Source of the DNA: Candidatus Methylospira mobilis
GTDB taxonomy: Bacteria > Pseudomonadota > Gammaproteobacteria > Methylococcales > Methylococcaceae
NCBI RefSeq assembly: GCF_009498235.1
Contig: NZ_CP044205.1
Span: forward strand, 3,783,389-3,847,388
DNA length: 64,000 bases
Direction of reading: 5' to 3'
The notes beneath the pieces are model-generated. The model ran no database searches. It was not told where the DNA came from and worked only from the letters and a program-made list of their open reading frames with translations. The position numbers were made by a program, and so were the translations under genes. Shown here one piece after another: positions 44,908 to 53,347 of the stretch (position 1 is the stretch's first letter; the number at the start of each line of letters is the position of its first letter).

Positions 44908-45894
44908 ATGTGGAAAATATTTGTCAATATACTGTTCACCGCAATGCTCATGACTTATCAGGCGATATCGGCCACAAACGCAGAACCGCCAACCAAAATT
45001 ACTTTCTCCTATACTTTTCAGCAGCAATCCACCCTCGCTCATGTCGCAGTGGCAAAAGGGTACTTTGTCGAGGAAGGACTTGATGTTCAGCCGCTGCTGC
45101 ATACCTATGGAAAGGCCGTCCTGCAGCCGGTCCTCGACCATAAGGCCGACTTTGCGACAGCCGGAGAAACGCCGGTCATGTTCAATTTACTCAAGGGGGA
45201 AAAAATTTTCGTGGTCGCCAACATTGATTAAAGCACCACGAACCATGCAGTCGTAGCGAGAAAGGACGCGGGCATCCAGACACAGGGCGACTTGAAAGGA
45301 AAACGCATAGGAACGACCCCCGGCACCACGGGAGATTTTTTTCTGGACTCGCTGTTAACCGCAAACGGCCTTACCCGCAACGATATAAAGCCCGTTGCCC
45401 TGGCTCCCGAAGAAATGCTGGATGCCATCATGGCGAAAAAAATTGACGCGGCCAACACCTGGAACTACCCATTGACGCAAATCATCCGGACGCTTGGGCC
45501 GGAAGGGACGGCTTTTTTCGACGGAGAAACTTATACCGAGTTATTCAATGTTGTCGCACAGCAGGATTTCGTCCGCAATAACCCCGAAACGGTCAAGCCT
45601 GTACTGCGCGCCTTGATCAAGGCGGAGACCTTCGTTTCACAACATCCGGACAAAGCACAGACTATCATGTCCGTTGCAACGAATGTGGATAAAAACCTCA
45701 TTCGCAGCGTTTGGAGCGCCTTCGATTATCGCGTCGTGCTTGATCAAACGCTGCTGATAACGCTGGAAGATGAAACGAGATGGGCAATAAAAAACAGGCT
45801 GACTGACCGGACGGTCATGCCCGACTACCTGAATTTCATTTATTTATACGGACTTATGGCGGTCAAACCGGAAGCAGTCAAACTGGATCATTAG
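44908..45894 (+). pseudogene. NMT1/THI5-like substrate-binding protein, interrupted by one stop
   Basis: The ATG at 44908 has a good ribosome-binding site (AGGAG) and a signal peptide (FVNILFTAMLMTYQAISATN). The frame reads TKITFSYTFQQQSTLAHVAV, then LLKGEKIFVVANID, meets TAA at 45229-45231 (codon 108), and continues in the same frame as STTNHAVVARKDAGIQTQGD and LKGKRIGTTPGTTGDFFLDS up to a TAG at 45892. Both halves belong to one SsuA/NrtA-like binding protein of about 328 residues; only the single stop breaks it. The next gene, a histidine kinase, begins 4 bases later. It could be a decayed gene or a sequencing error. Confidence 0.85.
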
Positions 45895-45898
45895 ATTC

Positions 45899-47473
45899 AT
45901 GCGCATCATTGCTCGTCTCCAGATCATTTCAACCGTCACGATGACCGCCCTGGCGGCACTGGCGCTTGTACTCGCCTGGGCCTTCATCAAATTCAAGAGC
46001 GCAAAAAACGAATACATTCTTGCCAACACAATCGCGGCCAATTTCTTCGAACGCACATCCATCAGGGACCAGTAATTTTTGTATCGTGAAGACCGCTCGC
46101 GCACATTATGGGACAAAAACATCGAAGCCGCCGATCGCTTGTTCATTGAAGCCGAGAGGCAATATCATCGCCGGGAAGACAGGAAAATTCTGGGCGAACT
46201 GCGCAGAAATATCGCAGAAAGCCGAAATATTTTCTATCGCATAGTCAACAATACCGATGTATTGAAAACAGCCGGAGACAACCGCCCTGTTTATGAAGAA
46301 CTCGACAAAAGGCTCTCCAGTCAACTGCTGCTGAAGTCCATCATATTCCGCGATACCGTCATGGCCCGGCAAAATACGAGCGCGCGGCGTGTTGAGCAGG
46401 CTTACAGACTGCTGACCATCCTTATCGGTCCGTTTGCCGTCACACTGGCTTTTACCACCAGCATAACGTCGATGCGTCTCGGCAGGCTCATTCACAAGCA
46501 CCTGGAGCCGCTGCACGACGGCGCAAGAATTATTGCCGCCGGCGATCTCGATTTCCGCATCGAGTCCGGCGGCTGCGACGAGTTCGCCGAACTGGCGCGC
46601 TCCATCAACAATATGACCGAAAGGTTGCAGAAGTTCACCAGACGGCTCGAAGCGGAAATCACCGAGCGCAAACCGATGGAAGCAGAACTCAGGCGCTATA
46701 AAGACCATCTCGAAGAAAAAGTCCAGCAACGCACGGCAGACCTTGTTTTGGCCCGCAATGCCGCCGAAGCGGCGAATCAGGCCAAAAGCGTATTTCTTGC
46801 CGATATGAGCCACGAACTTCGCACGCCGCTGAATGCCATACTCGGTTTCTCCGGCATGATGCGGCGAACGGCGCAAATGCCCGACAACCAGAGCGCGAAC
46901 CTTAACATTATTATTCGTAGCGGCGAGTATCTGTTAAACCTGATCAACGACGTACTCGAAATGGCAAAGATCGAGGCCGGGCGAGTGCAGCTGGAAGACG
47001 CACCCTTCGATTTGGGGAACATGGTGCGTGACGTTACGGAAATGATGCAGGTACGGGCCACGGAAAAGCATATACGCTTACTCGTTGAGCAGACTTCGGC
47101 GTTTCCACGCTACGTGGTCGGCGACGAAGCCCGTATGCGCCAGGTACTGATCAATCTCGTCGGAAATGCCATCAAATTCACCGAACACGGTGGTGTGACC
47201 GTACGCCTGGGCACCGGAAACAACGCCGTCTCACACCTGCTGATCGAAGTCGAGGACACGGGTTCTGGCATCGAGCGGGAAGATCGGCAACGCATATTCG
47301 AACCGTTCGTGCAACTGGGCGAACAGGGAATGAACAAGGGAACCGGACTTGGGTTGACCATCACCCGCCAATTTGTGCAGATGATGAACGGCAACCTTAC
47401 GCTGGAAAGTACGCCGGGCAAGGGATCGCTGTTTCGGATCGTTTTGCCGCTGAGACAAGCCAGGGCGGTATGA
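45899..47473 (+). pseudogene. Membrane histidine kinase (HAMP-HisKA-HATPase), interrupted by one stop
   Basis: From the ATG at 45899: a first membrane segment (TMTALAALALVLAWAFIKF), periplasmic region, in-frame TAA at 46073-46075 (codon 59, in TSIRDQ-stop-FLYREDRSRT), then continued frame. A second membrane segment (LLTILIGPFAVTLAFTTSIT) leads to HAMP, a coiled coil, the phospho-acceptor His in MSHELRTPLNAILGFSGMMR, and the ATPase (NLVGNAIKFTEHGGVTVRL, EVEDTGSGIEREDRQRIFEP, KGTGLGLTITRQFVQMMNG). Its final stop is the first three bases of the IS3-type element, so the original C-terminus may be missing. The paired binding protein suggests it once sensed a small ligand. Confidence 0.85.
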
Positions 47474-47534
47474 AGTGGCTACACTAAACCGGACACACAG
47501 ATAAACTACCTCGAAAAGGGAGAGTGTGTCAGAA

Positions 47535-47831
47535 ATGAGTCAAGAAAAACCGAAAACCTATACAGCAGAATTTAAGGCCTCGGCAGTTAAGCTGGCGAAT
47601 GAGTCGGACAAACCGGCTGCGCAGACGGCGAAAGAGTTGGGTATTAATCCGAATACGCTTTATACCTGGATTCATCAATACAGCCGGCCTCAGGCGAACG
47701 ATAAGGCAGTCCGAACCGACGAGCATTTGTACGGGGAGCTAAAGCGCCTAAAGCTGGAAAACAGCCGCTTGAAGGAGGAGCGTGATTTATTAAAAAAGGC
47801 GGCAGCGTACTTTGCCAAGGAACAACGGTGA
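47535..47831 (+). CDS. IS3-family OrfA (helix-turn-helix protein)
   Basis: A 98-residue protein: MSQEKPKTYTAEFKASAVKL, AAQTAKELGINPNTLYTWIH (helix-turn-helix) and a leucine-zipper region (LKRLKLENSRLKEERDLLKK). It binds the IS ends. Near the end, AAAAAAG at 47792-47798 is the typical slippery site: a -1 shift there opens the orfB frame (KKGGSVLCQGTTVKYAWIK) and would make the OrfAB transposase. Confidence 0.9.
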   Translation: MSQEKPKTYTAEFKASAVKLANESDKPAAQTAKELGINPNTLYTWIHQYSRPQANDKAVRTDEHLYGELKRLKLENSRLKEERDLLKKAAAYFAKEQR

Positions 47832-48691
47832 AGTACGCCTGGATCAAACAACACCGCGATGAATTTTCAGCGAAAGCGATGTGCCGTTTTATGAAGGTTT
47901 CCCGTAGCGCTTATTATGCGTGGCTACAGGGTCCTGTGTCGGTCACAGAAAAGTCTGACGCTAAGCTGTCGGATAAAATCTGCACGTTATTTAAAAAAAG
48001 CCGCGGGAGCTACGGCACACGACGGCTGAAAATAGAATTGGGAAAGAGGGATATCCATCTGAGCCGCCGAAGAATTGGGCGCTTGATGCGACAAGCCGAT
48101 TTACGCTGTAAGACCCGGCGCCGCTTCAAGGCGACCACAAATTCGCAGCATAACCTGCCGGTTGCAGCCAATCTTCTGGGTCGCCAGTTTAGCGTCCAGC
48201 GGCCCAACCAAGCTTACGTGGGTGATATTACCTATATTTCGACGCAAGAAGGCTGGCTGTACTTAGCGGTGGTAATCGACTTATATTCTCGCCAAGTCGT
48301 AGGCTGGTCTATGGCTGAACATATGCGCACTGCGTTGGCCAACGATGCCTTTTTGATGGCGGTTTGGAAGCGTAAGCCGGAAAAAGGCCTGATCTGGCAT
48401 ACCGACCGCGGCAGTCAATACGCGTAGGAAAGTCATCGGATGTTATTGAAGCAACACGGTGTTCGGCAAAGTATGAGCCGTAAGGGGAATTGCTGGGACA
48501 ATGCCGTTGCGGAAAGTTTTTTTCATACGCTCAAAACAGAGCTGATTTATCAGGAAAACTACAAAACTCGGGAGCAAGCCAAGCAGAGTATATTTGAATA
48601 TATTGAAGTCTTTTATAACCGGGAGCGGCTTCATTCGGCCAACGAGTATATGTCGCCAGTGGACTACGAATTGCAGTTTAAAACTGCTTAA
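47828..48691 (+). pseudogene. IS3-family OrfB transposase with in-frame stop
   Basis: An rve-type integrase: FMKVSRSAYYAWLQGP, GSYGTRRLKIELGKRDIHLS, the DDE core with Asp in YVGDITYISTQEGWLYLAVV and VIDLYSRQVVGWSM, and Asp in WHTDRGSQYA. A TAG at 48425-48427 (codon 200) follows QYA, where family members usually have Ser; the same frame then continues [20 protein letters not shown] with the last Glu in [15 protein letters not shown]. The catalytic Glu lies after the stop, so this copy should be inactive unless the stop is suppressed. Confidence 0.85.
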
Positions 48692-48723
48692 CTTTGTGTT
48701 CGGAAAAGTGTTGACACATCAGC

Positions 48724-49095
48724 TATGAGTGGAGCGTAGAAGAGGACATCCAGTTTCTGAAAGAAATCGCGGAAGCTTACGTCCGCCTACACGGCAAGAT
48801 ACTTCCTTACCCGGATGCCGCCGGAACTTGCCGACTCATCAAACATGCCATAGAGTCTATTGAGAACTGCTTAGCTAAGGGTATCAACGATAAAGGGCTG
48901 CTATACGGCGAGGACTTCATTATCTGCATACTACCAACAGCCCGTTGGGCTAAAGACAGCGACATCAGCAGACTTGGAGCTACACCACGGCGTGAGGGTT
49001 TGAACGGGGTGACAGATGAATTGTCCTGGTTGCATCAGCGTCTGGTAGCCATAGCTCAACGAAATTATGTTGCGATACCTGACAGGTGTAGGTAA
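48724..49095 (+). pseudogene. Orphan C-terminal gene fragment cut by the IS
   Basis: A frame of 123 codons is open from the IS edge to a TAA at 49093-49095 but has no start codon. It reads YEWSVEEDIQFLKEIAEAYV, LHGKILPYPDAAGTCRLIKH, then GLLYGEDFIICILPTARWAK. Codon use looks like true coding sequence. The IS at its left edge probably removed the N-terminus. I do not recognise the family; the next genes resemble plasmid mobilisation genes, so it may be plasmid-derived. Confidence 0.5.
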
Positions 49096-49348
49096 ACCCG
49101 CAATTTAAGCAAGGAGGCCGGACGAAACGCTGGCCTTTTCTTTGGTCTGCTGGTTGACTGGCCCGGCACCAGCGGCGCAAACTTTGCGCTGCCTGGAAGC
49201 ATCAAGGCCGGGTGTCGGAACCGTAGCTGAAGAGCATCACAAAAAAGCGGTATAGACCGCGCTTGACGGTCGGGCCTCCGAGCGGGGTGCGCTGGCAAGG
49301 GAACCGCGCCGCACTCGCTCAGGTCACAGGCAGTGTGCAGCAGGCGAG

Positions 49349-49753
49349 GTGACACGCGCCGTGCGCCGGAGAGCCTCAACACTCCTGGAATCGGCAGCCA
49401 AGCCGGTCATAGGCCGGTTATCCGATGCCGCGCAGACAAGCAGACGCCGCGACCGGCCAACTAACCGGCGCGGTGTCCGCGTTTGGCTGGAAATGGGCGC
49501 TGGTTGCGGTGGCGCTACGGCGGGTTGTATTTTGGGCGTGCTGGCGGTAACGTGGGCTACAACCGCCCATATGCGCGATCAGGTCGCGACCTTAAGCGCC
49601 GAGGTTGCGACATTGCAGGCGCAGGCCGAAGACTGGGAGAAACGCGCCGGACGGGCGAAACTCACTACCTGCGACGAAAAAAAGCGCTTGTGTGTCCAGG
49701 TAGACACCAAGCAGCCTTTTGAAGGCGGGTACTACATCATCAAGGGGTATTGA
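49349..49753 (+). CDS. Small membrane coiled-coil protein, possibly plasmid mobilisation accessory
   Basis: A 134-residue reading from a GTG: a basic N-terminal region, one hydrophobic segment (GGATAGCILGVLAVTWATTA), a heptad-like stretch (MRDQVATLSAEVATLQAQAE) and a C-terminus CDEKKRLCVQVDTKQPFEGG. The last part resembles small membrane proteins coded beside relaxase genes on mobilisable plasmids, which I recall only loosely. An alternative ATG at 49493 would keep the membrane segment and coiled coil. No relaxase gene is present in the window. Confidence 0.5.
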   Translation: MTRAVRRRASTLLESAAKPVIGRLSDAAQTSRRRDRPTNRRGVRVWLEMGAGCGGATAGCILGVLAVTWATTAHMRDQVATLSAEVATLQAQAEDWEKRAGRAKLTTCDEKKRLCVQVDTKQPFEGGYYIIKGY

Positions 49754-49855
49754 TGAAAGATAAATACTTATCCGCCTTCCGGCGCTTGCCAGAAGCGCAC
49801 GGCCAAAACAGGTTACACATTGAACGATAGCCGCAACCAAGCAGGAGCCAACATT

Positions 49856-50299
49856 ATGAGCACAGTCCTGGCAAACTACAACGGCGACGTGATCGCCTGG
49901 GCAAACGAACAGGCGCAATTACTGCGCGCCGGTCAGTTTTCACAACTGGACATTGAGCACATTGCAGACGAAATTGAAGACGTGGGCAGAAGCGAACAAA
50001 GAGAACTGGCAAGCCGCATGACTGTGTTAATAGCGCATTTGCTGAAATGGCGATATCAGCCAGAGCGCAAAGGAAATAGCTGGAGGCTGACAACAGAAGC
50101 ACAACGAGAAGATACGGCCTACGTACTAAAAAAAATGCCTAGCCTGAAACAAAATTTAAATGACGACCAATGGCTAAGCATCATATGGAAGAAAGCAAAA
50201 GCACAAGCCATTGCAGAAACAGGACTTGAAAACTTACCTGATGACTACCCGTGGACGATGGATCAGATTCTAAATCCTGATTTCTGGCCGGAGGCTTGA
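49856..50299 (+). CDS. DUF29 family protein
   Basis: A 147-residue protein beginning MSTVLANYNGDVIAWANEQA and running QLDIEHIADEIEDVGRSEQR, LLKWRYQPERKGNSWRLTTE, with YPWTMDQILNPDFWPE at the end. This is the DUF29 pattern, a helical family of unknown role common in cyanobacteria and proteobacteria, often in accessory DNA. The ATG at 49856 has a ribosome-binding site (AGGAG). It lies just left of the outer inverted repeat. Confidence 0.82.
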   Translation: MSTVLANYNGDVIAWANEQAQLLRAGQFSQLDIEHIADEIEDVGRSEQRELASRMTVLIAHLLKWRYQPERKGNSWRLTTEAQREDTAYVLKKMPSLKQNLNDDQWLSIIWKKAKAQAIAETGLENLPDDYPWTMDQILNPDFWPEA

Positions 50300-50363
50300 C
50301 CAGTCACGCTGAATGCGCCGCCGTGTGCCGTTCTGTCTCATGTTTGGTTGTGAAAGATCGCTG

Positions 50364-50424
50364 CACACCGCGCCACGCCTGGGCCGCCCATTTTAACATG
50401 AGACAAAATGGCTCATTTTGTCCA
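50364..50424 (+). repeat. Outer inverted repeat, left arm
   Basis: About 60 bases that match the inverse of 52731-52791 with only a few differences (shared inner stretch ATTTTAACATG, then GACAAAATGGCTCATTTTG). The inner part is itself a palindrome, GACAAAATG-GCT-CATTTTGTC. The two arms enclose about 2.3 kb of AT-rich cargo. Confidence 0.85.
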
Positions 50425-50522
50425 CTCGCCTCACTCGCCGTTACACGCCAACGGATTTTTGTGTAAAAATCGAGGGGCATTTACCCGTCACTTTCCATAT
50501 CCATATCACGTCCGGAAAAATC

Positions 50523-51092
50523 ATGACTGTTGAACCTATTGTCATTAAGCTCGCCGAAAACTCCAAAGACTGGAGCGACTACCTTACTCTTGTTGCAAAC
50601 CTGCTTGTCCCAATAATCACGGCTTTTTTGGGATATTGGATACTTCGCATCACAAAGAAGATTGAGCACTCCCAGTGGCGCAATCAGAAACTGATCGAGA
50701 AGCGTATCGCCGTATATGATGATGTTGCGCCAAAAATTAATGATATCTATTGCTACTGTATGCGGGTAGGCAAATGGAAGAACGTATCACCCAAAGAAGT
50801 CATTACCTGGAAGCGAGATGTCGACAAGAAGATTCACACATATCGCCCATACTTTTCTCAATTATTTTTCACTAGATTTATGGAGCTTATGGATACGTGT
50901 TTTTCTACATTCCAGGGGCATGGAATTGATGCGAAATTAAAAACACCATTATGGGAACACAAAAACGCACATGATAATTGCGAAAATGAATGGGATAACT
51001 GTTTCTACGAAACACCATCAGAAGAAGATGAGATAAGTGCTAAATATATCGCCTTTCAGCAGCAAATATCAGCAGAATTATATGTTGATTAG
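50523..51092 (+). CDS. Membrane-anchored protein of unknown function
   Basis: A 189-residue protein starting MTVEPIVIKLAENSKDWSDY, with one membrane segment near residues 20-42 (LTLVANLLVPIITAFLGYWI) and a cytoplasmic domain rich in aromatic residues (VYDDVAPKINDIYCYCMRVG, KIHTYRPYFSQLFFTRFMEL). The ATG at 50523 gives a compact protein; the upstream frame contains the inverted repeat region and is not convincing. First gene inside the repeat-flanked segment. One membrane helix plus a helical domain is a frequent layout of small anti-phage effectors, but I cannot assign it. Confidence 0.65.
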   Translation: MTVEPIVIKLAENSKDWSDYLTLVANLLVPIITAFLGYWILRITKKIEHSQWRNQKLIEKRIAVYDDVAPKINDIYCYCMRVGKWKNVSPKEVITWKRDVDKKIHTYRPYFSQLFFTRFMELMDTCFSTFQGHGIDAKLKTPLWEHKNAHDNCENEWDNCFYETPSEEDEISAKYIAFQQQISAELYVD

Positions 51093-51154
51093 AAATAGAA
51101 TAAAATTTCTCAACTATTTATTGACGGCATGCGAACAGAAAATATTGGGCATTT

Positions 51155-51179
51155 CGGCACGATCTGTTTTACGATTAGA
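51155..51179 (-). repeat. Inner inverted repeat, left arm
   Basis: CGGCACGATCTG followed by a TTTTACGATTAGA tail; its inverse recurs at 52240-52271 (TCTAATCG, then CAGATCGTGCCG exact). The phrase ATTTCGGCACGA also occurs directly at 51151 and 52224. The arms flank the split gene. Confidence 0.65.
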
Positions 51180-51241
51180 CAGTCCGGATCAATTCGTCCA
51201 ATCTGTACTATATGTGGCGCCTCAGCAAACCGCCTTTGCTA

Positions 51242-52118
51242 TTATTCTTGACTGTTAGTGATACCCGACAATTCAATTTTAATTTCATTAAGAAATTTTA
51301 TTGGAATTTTTTTAGCAAAATCCGATAAAGAACCAATCCTTATTATTTTATTTTCAATATCATTGTTTTTATTATAAAAAGCAAATCTATATTCGTTCTG
51401 ATAAGAGTAGATATTTCTCTTTCTAAAAACAGGTTCAATGCCTTTGAAGCTGCCATAAAATGTTTCAGGCTCATAAGTGTGTCCGCCTAACCATCGTGGA
51501 AATATACTCTTGTACTGCCAGCAACTCCCTTCAGGGCTGGAAAGCGAGCTAAAATAATCTTCCACGTCTGTTAGTCTTGAGCACTTAGTATTTAACAAGT
51601 CCATCACGAAATTCATATGCATTATCAGAAAAATTTTTCCTTATTTTTTCCATAAATACAGGAACATTAGTCACCATCACAGCAAAATTACCCATTCCAA
51701 AGCTTTTTTCATTAACTTTTGTCTGTTCAGCAAAGCTTTTGTTTATTCTTTCAATGGCGGATTTACGCTCTTCATCTGTCGAATAGTCTTCTTTAAAATC
51801 TTCGACCTTTATTGCATACATACAAAATAAATTGATCGGATCATAAGCAGTGTTCTGTGTAATAACAGGGCCAGCTAATTCTTCTATTGGGGTGGTTTTC
51901 TCTATTCCATTTTTGTCGCGATAAGTGATAGCTAGCTTTATTTGATCAGGTTGATGCCAATCCGTTACCCCTTCATATTCATCACGTCTATGTTCATCAC
52001 CTTCATTCTTGAACTCACCCAATGTTCGACAAAACATTTCCCCATAATTCAGGAAAGCATCTGCATGTGCTTCGTTGTCGTATATTTTTATCATTGCATA
52101 AACAATGTGGTCCGTCAT
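51242..52118 (-). pseudogene. Unknown-function gene split by a 112-base palindromic insertion
   Basis: The N-terminal part runs from the ATG at 52118 (MTDHIVYAMIKIYDNEAHAD, ELAGPVITQNTAYDPINLFC) to DGLVKY and a stop created at the insertion edge. The C-terminal part, in another frame, reads YEPETFYGSFKGIEPVFRKR then SYQNEYRFAFYNKNND. Removing 51475-51586 exactly joins them as VKY-YEPETFYG and leaves one 254-residue frame, so the gene was intact before insertion. The pattern (metal- and aromatic-rich N-terminus, a late KR-YQNEYR motif) resembles a family of unannotated accessory proteins I cannot name. Confidence 0.8.
51475..51586. mobile_element. Palindromic miniature element, copy A
   Basis: 112 bases with imperfect inverted ends: AAGTGTGTCCGCCTAAC against AAGTGCTCAAGACTAAC, then a second paired block around CGTGGAA. 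The middle contains GCCAGCAA and CTTCAGGGCTGGAAA. It aligns along its whole length with copy B at 55427-55537. It sits in a coding frame, and exact removal restores that frame without leaving a target duplication. Confidence 0.85.
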
Positions 52119-52239
52119 GTTTGTCTGTGTCGTATAAATAGTTTAATAGGCAATTTGTGTACTAATGCGGTGAAGGAACATTATATACCGTTGTACATCA
52201 TCCACATTGTTAGAATAATAGAAATTTCGGCACGAAGTA

Positions 52240-52271
52240 TCTAATCGGAAAATATGAGACAGATCGTGCCG
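52240..52271 (+). repeat. Inner inverted repeat, right arm
   Basis: Partner of 51155-51179: TCTAATCG, a 12-base variable part that includes TATGAGACA, then the exact CAGATCGTGCCG. Confidence 0.65.
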
Positions 52272-52277
52272 TTTTGT

Positions 52278-52634
52278 CTAATGTAAGTCAACGACTTTTA
52301 CCCCTGTTACTGCTATTTCATTGTTATGTAATAGCTTTGCAAATACAGGTATTAATTTTGTTGTATTTTTAATATAATTGCGATTCCATAACTCCTGTAG
52401 TTTATTTTTTGCGGAATCGTTAATATACATATCCATTGATTTACCAATTAAAACCATTGCTACCTCATGATCATTTGCCGATACTGCGAAAATGTAATCA
52501 TCATTATCATCTCTCAATGACGCCTTGAATTCTTCCGTTAGTTCTTCAAGTTCATATTTGTATAGTTCGTACTGAAACCCATTATCATGAATAAGTGAGT
52601 TTTCTAACGATTTACTTATCTCTTTTAATGTCAT
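52278..52634 (-). CDS. Small acidic protein of unknown function
   Basis: A 118-residue protein from the ATG at 52634: MTLKEISKSLENSLIHDNGF, YKYELEELTEEFKASLRDDN, DDYIFAVSANDHEVAMVLIG. It is acidic and AT-rich in codon use, like the rest of this segment. A GTG 33 bases upstream is another possible start; neither has a strong ribosome-binding site. Oriented like the split gene, with about 160 bases between them. No family recognised. An antitoxin or immunity role would be a guess. Confidence 0.55.
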   Translation of the reverse strand: MTLKEISKSLENSLIHDNGFQYELYKYELEELTEEFKASLRDDNDDYIFAVSANDHEVAMVLIGKSMDMYINDSAKNKLQELWNRNYIKNTTKLIPVFAKLLHNNEIAVTGVKVVDLH

Positions 52635-52730
52635 TTTTGTAAAACTCTGAATAGTAAGATTGCACACTATAACTAGTTTAATGATGTTCTATATGATGTG
52701 CAAAATAATGGTTATGGTGTAGTCGATAGA

Positions 52731-52791
52731 TTGGACAAAATGAGCCATTTTGTCCCATGTTAAAATGCACGGCTCAGGCGCGGCGCGGGTT
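52731..52791 (-). repeat. Outer inverted repeat, right arm
   Basis: Inverse partner of 50364-50424. It lies 34 bases before the truncated recombinase gene. The motif AACATGAGGCAAAATG occurs again directly at 52812-52827, between this arm and the recombinase start. Confidence 0.85.
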
Positions 52792-52824
52792 GTAGCGCCT
52801 TTTTTTTGCAAAACATGAGGCAAA

Positions 52825-53247
52825 ATGAACGACGAGCGAAAACACCTCACCGGGCGCGAGATCGAAAAGCTGCTGGCGGCGGTCAAGGGCACGCGAAACG
52901 AAGCGCGCGACCGCTGCCTGTTGGTGATGCTGTTCCGGCATGGGCTGCGCGTGTCGGAAGCCCTGGCGCTGAAACTGAACGCGGTCGATTTGGACGAGCA
53001 CACTCTGCATGTGACGCGGCTGAAGAATGGCCTCTCGACTACCCACCCGCTGCGGCGGCGAGCTGGGTTGTTGCGCGCCCGGCTGACCCCTCAGGGTGGT
53101 TTCCGCCGGGGTGGTGTCATGGTTCGGCACGCTGGGCGATGCAGACACCGAGCGGCGCTTGAAGCTGTTACAGGAAGCGTACCCAGACCGGAGCGCCCTG
53201 TAATGGCAAAGCCGGATAGGCTTCAGATTGAGGCCAGTGACACGTGA
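52825..53247 (+). pseudogene. Truncated tyrosine recombinase (FimB-like)
   Basis: Residues 1-75 match small tyrosine recombinases: HLTGREIEKLLAAVKGTRNE, CLLVMLFRHGLRVSEALALK (first catalytic Arg), DEHTLHVTRLKNGLSTTHPL. After about 53055 the frame turns into Arg/Gly-rich sequence without the later His-xx-Arg and Tyr residues. Another frame ends VSWFGTLGDADTERRLKLLQ and EAYPDRSAL at 53202, which looks like the tail of a different gene. So the recombinase was cut and joined to foreign sequence and should be inactive. Confidence 0.75.
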
Positions 53248-53253
53248 CACGAC

Positions 53254-53284
53254 AAAAGCCTATCCGGCACCGGGTAGGCTTTTT
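53254..53284 (+). terminator. Rho-independent terminator
   Basis: AAAAGCCTATCCGG-CAC-CGGGTAGGCTTTTT forms a strong GC-rich stem with a T-run. It closes the recombinase region and lies ahead of the next gene; the A/T flanks let it work in both directions. Confidence 0.82.
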
Positions 53285-53347
53285 CGTTTCCAGTGCACTT
53301 ATTAGTCATGATATTATTGTTTCCAGTTACTAAAAAGGAATGATACC

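Larger units (their letters stand above)
47471..48721 (+). mobile_element. IS3-family insertion sequence
   Basis: About 1251 bases. The left end TGAAGTGGCTACACTAAACC and the inverse of the right end (TGATGTGTCAACACTTTTCC) match as imperfect terminal inverted repeats, beginning TG and ending CA as usual for the family. Between them lie orfA and orfB, the second in the -1 frame. Flanks show no clear target duplication (left GGTA, right GCTA), so the copy may have been involved in a rearrangement. It supplies the stop codon of the kinase on its left and cuts the reading frame at 48724 on its right. Confidence 0.88.

Noticed and set aside
46079..47473. Kinase read as an intact gene from a TTG at 46079
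   Set aside because: That start lies three bases after the in-frame stop, lacks the first membrane segment and has no ribosome-binding site; the upstream frame clearly belongs to the same protein.
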